A DNA stretch of 36,048 nucleotides from Nocardia veterana NBRC 100344 (GCF_000308855.1 NZ_BAGM01000050.1:1-36048); one strand, 5' to 3'; positions 1-11,471 are shown, counted from the first letter of the stretch. Made by a program: numbers and translations. The notes: generated from the letters alone by a model not told the origin.

Positions 1-638
1 ACGAACTGTTACTCGACGACTCTCGTCGTGGGACGAACTCTCGTTACCGGACCGGCCTCCGGAGACCGGTGCGTACGGCCGGTGGCCTTCGAGTTCGATG
101 GCGGCTGCGCGATCCGGCGCGGGGCGCACCACTCGGCCACAGTAACAGCGCGGCGCGACCCCCGCAGGACCGGCGGAAAACGGACTCGACCACCGCTTTC
201 GGGTCCGCGTGCCGGTTCCGCACCGTTCGCCGGGGGCCGCGAAATGATGTCATTCTGCTCTGAATGTCGGGTTATTACGTGCCGGAACTATTCCGTTCAC
301 GCGGGGCGCCTGCACGCGATGCCGCCGGCGATGCGCCCGGGCCGCCACCGGTGCCGCCCCTCCGCGATAGCGGGGCCATCGACCCGGTTCGGCCGCGAAA
401 TCGCAGGCACCACAGGTTGCCGTGGTCGGCCGGGTCGGTGGCAGCCGGTGTTCCGCGGCGGCGCACCCCCGGCAAATTCGGCGGAATCGGCAGGTCCCGG
501 CGTGTCCCGCGCGACGAACCGCCCCGGAGTGGCCGCAACCGTGACCGACGTCATAAAGTGTTGGCCGTTGGAAGTGTCGCTGCCGGGGGTGGCAGCGACT
601 ACGGGTGCTACGAGTGTCGGAAAGCAGGTTCTGTATAT
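1..638. other. Left-edge region without a convincing gene
   Basis: No reading frame here looks like a protein. The open frames on both strands are rich in Arg, Pro and Gly and have no recognisable domain, as expected of chance frames in very GC-rich DNA. A small perfect hairpin lies at 14-28 (6-bp arms, CTC loop) and a larger one at 576-599. The right part is probably the upstream region of the secreted-protein gene that starts at 639. Confidence 0.6.
576..599. promoter_or_regulatory. Perfect hairpin upstream of the small secreted-protein gene
   Basis: The arms GTCGCTGCC (576-584) and GGCAGCGAC (591-599) pair perfectly over 9 bp around the loop GGGGGT. It ends 39 bases before the ATG at 639, so it could be a 5' leader structure or the terminator of something upstream. 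There is no T-run after it, and the role is unknown. Confidence 0.35.
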
Positions 639-971
639 ATGCGAGTAGTTCGCAAGTTGGCGGCCGGTGCCGTGATCGCCGCGGCTGCGTCGGGTCTGGC
701 GGTGCTGGGCGCGGGCTCCGCGTCCGCGGTCGCGGTCACGCCGTTGCCGGGTGGCGTGCAGGTCGACCTCAGCCCGGGTGACACCCAGTGGGTCTCCCAG
801 TCCCATGTCGGTCGGACGATCGCGGTGTTGCCGCATCCGTCGGCCGCCTCGTTCGGCCAGGCCCTCGATGCCGCGGCGACGCTGTCGTCGCAGTACCCCG
901 ACGGCCGCGTCGTGTTCACCGTGTACGGCCCGTTCGATCAGCTGAACGGCACCATGCTGGCGCTCAAGTAG
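639..971 (+). CDS. Small secreted hypothetical protein
   Basis: This 110-residue protein has a clear Sec signal peptide: a basic start (MRVVRK), a hydrophobic Ala/Leu/Val stretch at about residues 8-27, and an Ala-rich cleavage region ending near ASA at about 28-30. The mature part is about 80 residues and has no cysteine. I recognise no family, though small signal-peptide proteins of this kind are common in Nocardia and Rhodococcus. The frame is open upstream to 264, but the signal peptide fixes the start at 639. The ribosome site is weak (GGAAAGCAGG, about 9 bases upstream). The RNB ribonuclease gene starts only 15 bases after its stop, so the two may be co-transcribed. Confidence 0.72.
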   Translation: MRVVRKLAAGAVIAAAASGLAVLGAGSASAVAVTPLPGGVQVDLSPGDTQWVSQSHVGRTIAVLPHPSAASFGQALDAAATLSSQYPDGRVVFTVYGPFDQLNGTMLALK

Positions 972-986
972 GGTTCAGCGCTCCGC

Positions 987-2429
987 GTGGAACTGCATCC
1001 CAGGATCGTTTCGGCGCCGGTGGATTTCGGCGTCGTACGGTCCGAATTCGGACTCGCCTCGGACTATCCGTCCGAGGCGGTCTCGGAGGCCCGCAACGCA
1101 TCCGATGCGTTTGCGGGCGTCCGGGCCGATCGCACCGATATTCCGTTCGTGACGATCGACCCACCCGGCGCCATGGATCTGGACCAGGCGCTGTATCTCG
1201 AACGCACCCCGACCGGATTCCTGCTGCATTACGCCATCGCCGATGTCGGCGCGGTGATCGCGCCCGATGGTGCGCTCGCGCGGGAATCCCACCTCCGCGG
1301 ACAGAGCTTCTACCTTCCCGACGGCACCGTGCCACTGCATCCGCCGGTGCTCTCGGAAGGGTCGGCCAGTCTGCTGCCCGACCGGGACCGGCCGGCAGCA
1401 CTGTGGACCATCGAATGCGACGACAAGGCCGAGCCGCAGCGCTTTTCGGTGCAGCGCGCCCTGGTCCGTTCCCGGGCCCGCCTCGACTATCCGAGCGTCC
1501 AGGCCGACGCCGACGCCGGCCGATTGCACCCCTCGATCGCGGCCCTGCCGGAATTCGGCCGCCTGCGGATCGACGCGGGTTTGGCCCGCGGTGCCATCGA
1601 ATTGCGGCTGCCCGCCCAATCGGTGGTTCCGGACGGCCGCGACCACGACACCGAACACTGGCAGCTGGTGGTCGAGCCGCGCACCGCCGCCGACGACTGG
1701 AACGAGCAGGTGTCATTGCTCACCGGAATGTGCGCGGCCCGAATCATGCTGGCGGACAATGCCTCCGGCGAGCGCATCGGGCTGTTGCGGACCATGCCGG
1801 CACCGCCCGCCTCCGCCATCGCATCGATGCGGCGCACCGCCGCCGCGCTCGGTGTCCGATGGCCGGCCGATATGCCGGTCGGCCGCATGCTCGCCGGCCT
1901 GGATCCGAATACCCCCGCCGCGCTGGTGCTGATGTCGGAAGCGACCGGCCTGCTGCGCGGCGCCTCCTATACCGTGCTCGACGGTGAGATGCCGGATGTG
2001 GTGCAGCACAGCGGAATCGGCGCGCCCTACGCGCATGTGACGGCGCCGCTGCGGCGCCTCGCCGACCGCTACGCCACCGAAATCTGCCTGGCTCGCTGCG
2101 CCGGCACCCCGGTGCCGCAGTGGGTGCGCGACGGATTGCCGGCCGCCGCCGACTCGATGCGCCGCAGCGACGCCCTCGGCGGCAAACTCGAGCGGGCCTG
2201 TATCGATCTCACCGAATCCACCGTGCTGGCACCACGATTGGGCGCCGTCTTCGACGCCGTGGTGATCCGTGAGGGTAACGGCAACCGGCCCGCGGAAATT
2301 TTCGTCCCGGATCCGCCGATCATCGCCAAATGCGCGGGCTCCCCACCGGAGGGCCGACGTGTACAAGTCCGCCTGGACCTCGCCGACCCCGATAAACGCA
2401 TGGTGAGCTTCACTTTTCCGGCGGACTGA
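987..2429 (+). CDS. RNB domain-containing ribonuclease (RNase II/R family, short form)
   Basis: This 480-residue protein starts with GTG. It carries the RNB catalytic signature TIDPPGAMDLDQAL, with the metal-binding aspartates at D58, D64 and D66. A later stretch, HSGIGAPYAHVTAPLRRLAD, matches the conserved Y-H-T-PLRR region of the RNB domain. The family degrades RNA hydrolytically in the 3'-to-5' direction. Compared with E. coli RNase II (about 644 residues) and RNase R (about 813), it lacks the N-terminal cold-shock domains and goes almost straight into the RNB domain. Only a short beta-rich C-terminal region remains that could be an OB/S1-like fold. Its 3' end overlaps the convergent MerR gene by 20 bp. 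Confidence 0.93.
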   Translation: MELHPRIVSAPVDFGVVRSEFGLASDYPSEAVSEARNASDAFAGVRADRTDIPFVTIDPPGAMDLDQALYLERTPTGFLLHYAIADVGAVIAPDGALARESHLRGQSFYLPDGTVPLHPPVLSEGSASLLPDRDRPAALWTIECDDKAEPQRFSVQRALVRSRARLDYPSVQADADAGRLHPSIAALPEFGRLRIDAGLARGAIELRLPAQSVVPDGRDHDTEHWQLVVEPRTAADDWNEQVSLLTGMCAARIMLADNASGERIGLLRTMPAPPASAIASMRRTAAALGVRWPADMPVGRMLAGLDPNTPAALVLMSEATGLLRGASYTVLDGEMPDVVQHSGIGAPYAHVTAPLRRLADRYATEICLARCAGTPVPQWVRDGLPAAADSMRRSDALGGKLERACIDLTESTVLAPRLGAVFDAVVIREGNGNRPAEIFVPDPPIIAKCAGSPPEGRRVQVRLDLADPDKRMVSFTFPAD

Positions 2430-2814
2430 CCGAGTCGCCACCGGCCTGTTCCGGATCCAGCCACGGCATCCGCTGCACCAATCGATCGCGCAGCCGGGTG
2501 AGCCGCGCAATGCGCTCGTTCAGCTCCGCCACTCGCGGTGGTCCGACCACGGCGTATCCGAAGGCACATCGCGGTTCGTACGGGAAGACCTCCGGCAGCT
2601 CCCGATCGAGATAGGGCGCGAAGGCCCGCACATCCTCGACGGTGAAACCGAGGTGCAGCAGTTCCCGGATATTGCGTACCCGGGCGACCGCGTCCTCGTC
2701 GTAGTCGCGGTATCCCGATGCGGTGCGCCCGCAGGTGAGCAGGCCCTGTTCTTCGTAGAACCGCAGGGCCCGGGCGGTGACTCCGGTGCGGGCCGCCAGT
2801 TCGCCGATCAACAT
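2410..2814 (-). CDS. MerR family transcriptional regulator
   Basis: This 134-residue protein has an N-terminal MerR winged helix-turn-helix. IGELAARTGVTARALRFYE is the first recognition region and GYRDYDEDAVARV the wing, followed by NIRELLHLGFTVEDVRAF. A C-terminal helix (ELNERIARLTRLRDRLVQRM) should form the dimer coiled coil. No cysteine pattern for metal sensing is visible; the single Cys is in the effector region. The ATG at 2814 starts exactly at the conserved MLIGELA. The frame is open upstream, but that part does not resemble MerR proteins. It lies 32 bases downstream of the oxidoreductase gene on the same strand, which suggests co-transcription and possible control of that gene. Confidence 0.9.
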   Translation of the reverse strand: MLIGELAARTGVTARALRFYEEQGLLTCGRTASGYRDYDEDAVARVRNIRELLHLGFTVEDVRAFAPYLDRELPEVFPYEPRCAFGYAVVGPPRVAELNERIARLTRLRDRLVQRMPWLDPEQAGGDSVSPPEK

Positions 2815-2846
2815 GCCGCTTGTCCTTTCCGACGTTCGCCTCCTGC

Positions 2847-3863
2847 TCAACGCGCCAGGCGCACCACAACCTTCCCGGTATAGCGACCGCGCACCGTATC
2901 GAGTAGCGCCCGCGGCGCCTGGTCGAGGCCGTCCACCACGGTCTCGGTGTGCACGATCCGGCCCGCCGTCGTCCACTCGCGGAGCCGGCGGCCGAATTCG
3001 GGTGCCAGATCCAAGTGATCGAGGGTGGTGAAGCCGCGCAGGGTCAGCCGTTTCCCGATCACCGGAAGCAGATCACCGGGCCCGGAATCCGGCTCACCGC
3101 CGGCCCGCTGCCGCGCCAGCGCGCCGCACAGCGCGATTCGCCCGCCGACGTTCATCACCTCGATCGCGGCCCGCAGCTGCGCGCCGCCGACATTGTCGAA
3201 ATAGACGTCCACGCCCCCGGGCGCCGCCGCCCGCAGTCGATCGACGAAGGGTTCGTCGTGGTAGTCGACGGCCGCGTCGTAGCCGAGGGTCTCGACTATG
3301 TGGGCGGCTTTCCGCGGTGAGCCGACGCTCCCGACCACGCGCCCGGCGCCGAGCAGCCGCGCGATCTGCCCGGCGACGCTTCCGGTGGCCCCGGCCGCGC
3401 TGGAGACGAAGACGGTGTCGCCGGCGCGCAGGTCGGCGGCGACGGTCAGCCCGACATAGGCGACCAGTCCGAAGCCGAGATATTCGGACGGGGAACGATA
3501 GGCGTTCGGATCCACCACCCGCACTGTCCTCGCGTCGGCGAGGGCGTGTTCACGCCAGCCGAAGCGATGCAGTACCAGCGCGCCCTCGGGCACCGCGGGA
3601 TCGCCGGATTCGATCACCTCGCCGATGGCGTCCCCGGCCAACGGCTCGTCGATCGCCAACGGGGGCAGCGGAATTCCGGGATAGGCGCCGATGCGCATCA
3701 ACAGGCCGGGATCGATGGACATGTAGAGGTTCCGGATCAACACCTCGCCGGCCGCCGGGGCGGCCATCGGTTCTTCGGTCAGGCGGAAATCGGAGAGCCG
3801 TGGAAATCCGTGCGGACGCGCGGCCAAGCGGATCGTACGGGTGATCGGTGCATCGGTGGTCAT
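2847..3863 (-). CDS. NADP-dependent medium-chain oxidoreductase (curcumin/prostaglandin reductase-like)
   Basis: This 338-residue, zinc-independent member of the MDR superfamily is predicted to reduce alpha,beta-unsaturated carbonyl compounds with NADPH. The N-terminal half has the family hallmark YMSIDPGLLMRI near residues 48-58. The Rossmann part has SSAAGATGSVAGQIA with the glycine motif at about 156-161, then VDVYFDNVGG and a C-terminal YTGKVVVRL. The start at 3863 (MTTDAPITRTIRLAARP) matches typical N-termini. The true substrate cannot be read from the sequence. The MerR gene follows on the same strand, and the CHAD gene ends 49 bases upstream. Confidence 0.92.
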   Translation of the reverse strand: MTTDAPITRTIRLAARPHGFPRLSDFRLTEEPMAAPAAGEVLIRNLYMSIDPGLLMRIGAYPGIPLPPLAIDEPLAGDAIGEVIESGDPAVPEGALVLHRFGWREHALADARTVRVVDPNAYRSPSEYLGFGLVAYVGLTVAADLRAGDTVFVSSAAGATGSVAGQIARLLGAGRVVGSVGSPRKAAHIVETLGYDAAVDYHDEPFVDRLRAAAPGGVDVYFDNVGGAQLRAAIEVMNVGGRIALCGALARQRAGGEPDSGPGDLLPVIGKRLTLRGFTTLDHLDLAPEFGRRLREWTTAGRIVHTETVVDGLDQAPRALLDTVRGRYTGKVVVRLAR

Positions 3864-3912
3864 ATCGCCGACGGTAAGGATTGACGTGTACGTGAAGGTC
3901 AAGCCCGACCGG

Positions 3913-6205
<2,293 letters not shown>

Positions 6206-6283
6206 CAGTTCCCTCTGTTCGATTCCGGCGCATTCGATTGTCATGCTGTGCGCGCTTCGAGTCTGCCATTTCGCAGCCGCGGC

Positions 6284-7174
6284 TCAGGTGAAGCCGGTGC
6301 GCAGCCGGTCGAGCATGTCCGTGACGAACGGAGCGAACCGTTCGGCGGGCCGGCCCGGGGCGGTGTCGATGGTCAGCCACGAATGCAGGGTGGTCAACGG
6401 CGCGAGCCGGGCGGACAGCGCGATCTCGCGGTCGGAGATGGCGGTGTGGGCGCGCCAGGCGTCGAAATAGGCCGCTCGGCCCGGATCGGTGTGGGTGCGG
6501 ATCGACAGGAACGGGTGGGTGAGGATCGCATCGCCCCAGTCGAAGATGGCACCGCCGGCGCGGAAGACGTGGCCGGGATACAGATCGTTGTGTTCCAGGC
6601 TGATCCGATCGAACCGTTCCAGTTCGTCCGCGGCGGCGGCGATCGCGTACTCCAGGCCGGGAGCGCGGCCGGCGAATCGGCGATAGATGTCGACCAGGCG
6701 GGACGGCGGCAGATACGGAGTTCCGGTGGCACGCAACGTCTCCGTGCGTGCGCACAGGCTGTACTGCAGGCCGGCGTAGCGGCGCAGGACGGCATCCCAC
6801 TCCGGTGGCCGCGGGGCCGGTGCGGCCGCGCCGGACCCGACGATGCGATCGAGCGGGCCGCTGCGCATCGTCTCGCCGCCGTCGGGATTGAGCATCCACC
6901 CGTTGTCACGGTGCACCGCAACCGGTTTCAGCACCGAACCCGGCGCTATCCGGTCGAGGCATCGCACCAGCGCGCCCTCGTGGGCGAAGGCCCGCGCGCT
7001 CGCCTTCGCCCACATCGTCGGGCCGGTCGTGTGTATCCGGGCGAGCAGCGTCCAGTCCCGTCGCCGGATCTCCTCGGCGCCGGTCACCGTGAGCCCGTGC
7101 GTCACGAGTTCGGCGGTGGCCCAATCGATCAGCGGAGCCACCGGCTGATCGGCCACCGAAACCGGTGCGCTCAT
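6284..7174 (-). CDS. Phosphotransferase family protein (APH/choline kinase fold)
   Basis: This 296-residue protein has the aminoglycoside-phosphotransferase-like kinase core. The catalytic loop is LEHNDLYPGHVF, with Asp in the HxD position, followed by the metal-binding stretch IFDWGDA. The motif order and length match the APH family, but the normal HGDxxxxN reads HND with His in place of the Asn. The family phosphorylates hydroxyls of small molecules such as antibiotics, sugars, choline or homoserine, and the substrate cannot be inferred here. The ribosome site before the ATG at 7174 is poor. It lies 191 bases downstream of panB, with a hairpin between them. Confidence 0.83.
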   Translation of the reverse strand: MSAPVSVADQPVAPLIDWATAELVTHGLTVTGAEEIRRRDWTLLARIHTTGPTMWAKASARAFAHEGALVRCLDRIAPGSVLKPVAVHRDNGWMLNPDGGETMRSGPLDRIVGSGAAAPAPRPPEWDAVLRRYAGLQYSLCARTETLRATGTPYLPPSRLVDIYRRFAGRAPGLEYAIAAAADELERFDRISLEHNDLYPGHVFRAGGAIFDWGDAILTHPFLSIRTHTDPGRAAYFDAWRAHTAISDREIALSARLAPLTTLHSWLTIDTAPGRPAERFAPFVTDMLDRLRTGFT

Positions 7175-7325
7175 CGGACCGGGATCGGTGGCCCCACCGG
7201 GCAATACGCGACCGGCAACCGGATTCGACCCACACCCATCGGGCAAACATAATCCACCCCGCCCGGCCCGGCCAGCGCGAATCGGCAGCCGTGGAACGGC
7301 TGGGCGCGAGGGCGCGCAGGGCTGC

Positions 7326-7352
7326 GCGGGCGGCTCGTGGCGAACCGCCCGC
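7326..7352 (-). terminator. Hairpin just after panB
   Basis: The arms GCGGGCGG (7326-7333) and CCGCCCGC (7345-7352) pair perfectly over 8 bp around an 11-base loop, 13 bases past the panB stop. No T-run follows, so it is a candidate terminator or RNA-stability element only. Confidence 0.4.
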
Positions 7353-7365
7353 TCACGCCCACCGA

Positions 7366-8238
7366 TCAGAAACTGTGTTCCGGCCCCGGGAAGGTGCCGC
7401 GCGCCACTTCCTCGGCGTAGGTCGCCGCCGCGTTGCGCAACTCGTCGCCGACCCGGCCGAAGTTCTTGACGAACTTCGCGGTCTTGCCGCTGGTGTATCC
7501 GGCCATGTCCTGCCATACCAGCACCTGGGCATCGCAGTCGCTGCCGGCGCCGATGCCGACGGTCGGGATGGTCAGCTTGTGGGTGACCTGGCCCGCGAGC
7601 TCGGCCGGCACCATTTCCATCACCACCGCGATCGCTCCGGCCTCCTGGACCGCGATGGCGTCGGCGATCAACTGTTCGGCTCCGTCGCCGCGTCCCTGCA
7701 CCCGGTAACCACCGAGGGTGTTGACGCTCTGCGGCGTGAAGCCGATATGAGCCACCACCGGGATGCCGGAGGCGGTGAGCCGGGCGATGTGTTCGGAAAC
7801 CCGTTCGCCGCCTTCGAGTTTCACCGCGTGCGCGCCGCCCTCCTTCATGAAGCGGGTGGCGCTCGCCAGTGCCTGCTCGGGGGAGCCCTCGTAGCTGCCG
7901 AACGGCAGATCCGCCACCACCAGTGCGTGGGGCGCACCGCGAACGACGCCACGGACCAGCGGGAGCAGTTCGTCGATGGTGATCGGCACCGTGGTGTCGT
8001 AGCCGTAGACCACATTGGCCGCCGAATCGCCGACCAGCAGGACCGGAATTCCGGCCTCTTCGAACAGCCTGGCCGTGGAGTAGTCGTAGGCGGTCAGCAT
8101 CGCCCACTTCGCACCCGCGGCCTTCCACTGCTGCAGATGCTGTACTCGCGTCTTCCGTCGGGAAGTTGTCGGTGCGGCACCGTAGGCAGCCGTTTCGGCC
8201 GTGCTTGCGGAAACAGGATTGTCCTGTGCAGCGGACAT
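7366..8238 (-). CDS. panB: 3-methyl-2-oxobutanoate hydroxymethyltransferase (ketopantoate hydroxymethyltransferase)
   Basis: This 290-residue enzyme transfers a hydroxymethyl group from 5,10-methylenetetrahydrofolate to 3-methyl-2-oxobutanoate, the first committed step of pantothenate and CoA synthesis. Visible family features are [34 protein letters not shown] (metal ligand D71), [17 protein letters not shown] (D110), VKLEGGE (E142), [20 protein letters not shown] and [10 protein letters not shown] (catalytic Glu about 208). It has an N-terminal extension of about 30 residues, as in other actinobacteria. AAAGGGA is well placed before the ATG at 8238. It is divergent from the hydrolase gene across about 240 bases. 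Confidence 0.97.
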   Translation of the reverse strand: MSAAQDNPVSASTAETAAYGAAPTTSRRKTRVQHLQQWKAAGAKWAMLTAYDYSTARLFEEAGIPVLLVGDSAANVVYGYDTTVPITIDELLPLVRGVVRGAPHALVVADLPFGSYEGSPEQALASATRFMKEGGAHAVKLEGGERVSEHIARLTASGIPVVAHIGFTPQSVNTLGGYRVQGRGDGAEQLIADAIAVQEAGAIAVVMEMVPAELAGQVTHKLTIPTVGIGAGSDCDAQVLVWQDMAGYTSGKTAKFVKNFGRVGDELRNAAATYAEEVARGTFPGPEHSF

Positions 8239-8477
8239 CGTCGTCCCTTTCGTCGGTCCTCGAGGCCCGATCGGGTCCCCGGGTTGCTGTGACCCACCCA
8301 GTCTGCCACCGCGGCACCTGCGCGTTTAAGGCGTCGCCGGGATGGGATTGGTCACACGCGGTGGCAGCGACCGGCCGGCGGAGACGGCTTGCGTGATCAC
8401 AACGGGCCCCCGCGCACACCACGTCCGGGCACGAGTGGGGAATGGAAACACCAGCGGGGGATGGAAGGATGACGCGC

Positions 8478-10019
8478 ATGTCCTTGTCGCGATCCGGTCG
8501 CGTCGCAGCCGCGGTGGCCCTGATGTGTGTGGCCGCCGCCTGCTCGTCGACGTCGAAGAATCCTCCCGTCGCCCAGCCGTCCACGCCGAGCCCGGCCGCG
8601 CTGCAGAAGTACTACACGCAGGTCCCCCGGTGGGGCAGCTGCGAGGGATTCGCCGACTCGTCGACCCGCTTCCCCGAGGACACCGAATGTACGCACGTCT
8701 CGGTTCCGATCGACTACGACAAGCCCGAGGGCTCGACCGCGCAGATCGCCGTCTCCCGGATCAAGGCGACCGGCCAGCGCATCGGCTCGCTGTTGTTCAA
8801 TCCGGGCGGGCCGGGGCAGTCGGGCCTCTGGATGGCGGCTCAGGGCCAGGACACCCCGCTCGCCGAGCGATTCGACCGGATCGGCTTCGATCCGCGCGGG
8901 GTCGGCGCGTCCACTCCGCTGATCCAGTGCCTGACCGCGCAGCAGTGGGATCACGAACGCGCCGAACCGCCGAAGGACTACACCCCCGCGGGAATCGCGG
9001 CCGCCGAACAGGAGAACAAGGACTTCGCCGCGCACTGCACCGAGAAGACCGGCAACGAATTCCTGGCCCACGTCGGCACCCGCGAGGTGGTTCAGGACAT
9101 GGACATCATCCGCGCGGTACTCGGTGATCCCAAGCTGAACTATGTCGGCTATTCCTACGGCACCCGGCTCGGCTACACCTATGCCGAGAAGTTCCCGGAC
9201 AAGGTGCGCGCCATGGTGCTCGACGGTGCCTTGGACCCCGACGCCGATCCGGAGAAGGAGTCGGTGCAGCAGGCCGCCGGTTTCCAGAAGGCCTTCGACG
9301 CCTACGCGGCCGATTGCGCGAGCAAACCCGACTGCCCGCTGGGCCAGGATGCGAGCCAGGCGGTGGCCCGCTTCCACGACCTGGTTAATCCGCTGTGGGA
9401 TCACCCGGCCGACACCCGCGACGGGCGTGGTCTCAGCTACGGCGACGCGATCACCGGCGTGCAGAACACCCTCTACGCCGAGGACAGCTGGAATGTGCTG
9501 AGCGCCGGGCTGGCTCAACTGGCCAAGGGGCAGGGGGACATCCTGTTGCAGCTGGCCGACCTCTACGACGGCCGCCGCAAGGACGGCAGCTACGACAACT
9601 CCCAGGACGCCTTCCTGGCCATCCACTGCGTCGACGATCCGGCGATCAAGGACCGCGCCGAAACCGACCGGCAGGACGCCGAATACCGCAAGGTCGCGCC
9701 CTTCCTGGACGACGGCCACGGCACCGGGCAGGCGCCGCTCGAGATGTGCGCGTTCTGGCCGGTGCCCAACAGCGGGTCGCCGCACAACATCTCCGCTCCC
9801 GGGTTGCCCAAGACGGTGGTGATCTCCACGACCGCGGATCCGGCCACCCCGTATCAGGCCGGCGTCGACCTGGCGCACCAGTTGGGCGCGGCGCTGATCA
9901 CCAACAAGGGAACCCGGCACACCGCCTTCCTTTCCGGTGGCGTGCCGTGCGTGGACGATGCCGTCTTCGCCTATCTGACGGACCTGAAGGCGCCCCCGGA
10001 AGGACTCACGTGCGGGTGA
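8478..10019 (+). CDS. Secreted alpha/beta-hydrolase lipoprotein, TAP-like peptidase (CaeA/Hip1 type)
   Basis: This 513-residue protein has a lipoprotein signal with a lipobox cysteine near residue 22 (MCVAAAC). The hydrolase domain follows: oxyanion region LLFNPGGPGQSG, FDPRGVGAST, nucleophile elbow YVGYSYGTRLGY (Ser226), and a C-terminal TAP-like domain with Asp454 (TTADPATP) and His481 (RHTAF). It resembles the mycobacterial cell-envelope serine protease CaeA/Hip1 and the Streptomyces tripeptidyl aminopeptidases, and sits in the same gene neighbourhood. Start choice is uncertain. GGAAGG at 8463-8468 suits ATG 8478 best; in-frame ATGs at 8469 and 8442 are possible and add 3 or 12 residues. 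M. tuberculosis has two tandem copies, this window only one. Confidence 0.92.
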   Translation: MSLSRSGRVAAAVALMCVAAACSSTSKNPPVAQPSTPSPAALQKYYTQVPRWGSCEGFADSSTRFPEDTECTHVSVPIDYDKPEGSTAQIAVSRIKATGQRIGSLLFNPGGPGQSGLWMAAQGQDTPLAERFDRIGFDPRGVGASTPLIQCLTAQQWDHERAEPPKDYTPAGIAAAEQENKDFAAHCTEKTGNEFLAHVGTREVVQDMDIIRAVLGDPKLNYVGYSYGTRLGYTYAEKFPDKVRAMVLDGALDPDADPEKESVQQAAGFQKAFDAYAADCASKPDCPLGQDASQAVARFHDLVNPLWDHPADTRDGRGLSYGDAITGVQNTLYAEDSWNVLSAGLAQLAKGQGDILLQLADLYDGRRKDGSYDNSQDAFLAIHCVDDPAIKDRAETDRQDAEYRKVAPFLDDGHGTGQAPLEMCAFWPVPNSGSPHNISAPGLPKTVVISTTADPATPYQAGVDLAHQLGAALITNKGTRHTAFLSGGVPCVDDAVFAYLTDLKAPPEGLTCG

Positions 10020-10092
10020 CGCCACACGTTCGGACCGGCGGTTGTTGCACGATGTAACACGGATTTAACCGCAGGTGCCTACGCTCGCGCGT

Positions 10093-11430
10093 ATGGATCG
10101 CCAGAAGGAATTCGTACTGCGGACGCTCGAGGAGCGGGACATCCGCTTCGTGCGACTCTGGTTCACCGACGTCCTGGGATATCTGAAGTCGGTGGCGATC
10201 GCCCCCGCCGAGCTCGAGGGCGCCTTCGAGGAGGGCATCGGATTCGACGGATCGGCCATCGAGGGCTTCGCCCGCGTGTCGGAGGCCGATATGGTCGCCA
10301 AGCCCGATCCGTCGACCTTCCAGGTGCTGCCGTGGTCCACCAGCAAGGGACATCAGCACTCGGCGCGCATGTTCTGCGATATCGCGATGCCGGACGGTTC
10401 GCCGTCCTGGGCCGATCCGCGGCACGTGCTGCGCCGGCAGCTGAACAAGGCGGGTGATCTCGGGTTCAGCTGCTACGTGCATCCGGAGATCGAGTTCTTC
10501 CTGATCCGCTCGGCGCTCAAGGACGGCCGTCCGGTGCCCGCCGACAACGGCGGCTTCTTCGATCAGGCCGTGCACGACGAGGCGCCCAACTTCCGCCGGC
10601 ACGCCATCGACGCGCTGGAGTCGATGGGGATCTCGGTGGAGTTCAGCCACCACGAGGGCGCGCCCGGTCAGCAGGAGATCGACCTGCGTTACGCCGACGC
10701 GCTCTCGATGGCCGACAACGTGATGACCTTCCGGTATCTGATCAAGGAAGTGGCCATCGACGAAGGGGTCCGCGCCTCGTTCATGCCCAAACCCTTCTCC
10801 GACCATCCCGGCTCGGCGATGCACACGCACATGAGCCTGTTCGAGGGTGAGCACAACGCCTTCGCCGATCCGGACGATCCCAACAACCTGTCCGAGACCG
10901 CGCGGGCGTTCATCGCCGGAATCCTCGAACACGCCAACGAGATCAGTGCCGTCACCAACCAGTGGGTGAACTCCTACAAGCGACTGATCCACGGCGGCGA
11001 GGCGCCGACGGCCGCGTCCTGGGGCCGCTCGAATCGTTCTGCGCTGGTTCGGGTTCCGATGTACACGCCGAACAAGCAGTCCTCGCGCCGGGTCGAGATC
11101 CGCAGCCCCGATTCGGCCTGCAACCCGTACCTGGCCTTCGCGGTGCTGCTCGCGGCGGGGCTGCGCGGTATCGAGAAGGGGTACACGCTGCCCCCGGAGG
11201 CCGAGGACGACGTGTGGTCGCTGACCGCGGCCGAGCGGCGCGCGATGGGCTTCCGGGAACTGCCCTCGACGCTCGACGAGGCGCTCAAGGCGATGGAACG
11301 CTCGGAACTGGTCGCCGAAACCCTCGGCGAACACGTCTTCGACTTCTTCCTGCGCAACAAGCGCCACGAATGGGCCACCTATCGCAGCCAGGTGACGCAA
11401 TGGGAGCTGCAGGAGTATCTGACCCTGTGA
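10093..11430 (+). CDS. glnA2: Type I glutamine synthetase GlnA2
   Basis: This 445-residue glutamine synthetase fold protein closely follows mycobacterial GlnA2, starting at MDRQKEFVLRTLEERD. It has the beta-grasp region with EEGIGFDGSAIEGFARV and the catalytic-domain stretches YVHPEIEFFL, SHHEGAPGQQEIDLRY, MPKPFSDHPGSAMHTHMSLF and VEIRSPDSACNPYLAF. The tyrosine adenylylated in GlnA1 is absent: the equivalent place reads EDDVWSLTAAERR. It should therefore not be a substrate of the neighbouring GlnE. In Streptomyces and mycobacteria such paralogues are not the main glutamine synthetase, and some act as gamma-glutamylpolyamine synthetases. ATG 10093 is supported by TACGCT at 10080-10085, which suggests a leaderless transcript. 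Confidence 0.95.
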   Translation: MDRQKEFVLRTLEERDIRFVRLWFTDVLGYLKSVAIAPAELEGAFEEGIGFDGSAIEGFARVSEADMVAKPDPSTFQVLPWSTSKGHQHSARMFCDIAMPDGSPSWADPRHVLRRQLNKAGDLGFSCYVHPEIEFFLIRSALKDGRPVPADNGGFFDQAVHDEAPNFRRHAIDALESMGISVEFSHHEGAPGQQEIDLRYADALSMADNVMTFRYLIKEVAIDEGVRASFMPKPFSDHPGSAMHTHMSLFEGEHNAFADPDDPNNLSETARAFIAGILEHANEISAVTNQWVNSYKRLIHGGEAPTAASWGRSNRSALVRVPMYTPNKQSSRRVEIRSPDSACNPYLAFAVLLAAGLRGIEKGYTLPPEAEDDVWSLTAAERRAMGFRELPSTLDEALKAMERSELVAETLGEHVFDFFLRNKRHEWATYRSQVTQWELQEYLTL

Positions 11431-11439
11431 TCGCCTGGG

Positions 11440-11471
11440 CGAGACCGGCTTCGAGAGTCCGGCCGGTCTCG
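11440..11471 (+). terminator. Hairpin terminator candidate after glnA2
   Basis: Perfect 10-bp arms CGAGACCGGC (11440-11449) and GCCGGTCTCG (11462-11471) flank a 12-base loop, starting 10 bases past the glnA2 stop. There is no clear T-run. The position suggests termination before the separate glnE promoter. Confidence 0.6.

Noticed and set aside
28..648. Long open frame at the left edge on the plus strand
   Set aside because: It is Arg/Pro/Gly-rich with no domain or ribosome site, and it runs into the signal peptide gene in another frame. Long chance frames are expected at this GC content.
8397..10025. 542-codon minus-strand frame opposite the CaeA-like hydrolase
   Set aside because: It is a shadow of the hydrolase frame. 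It has Gly/Val/Arg repeats but no known motif, and the plus-strand protein has a complete catalytic triad.
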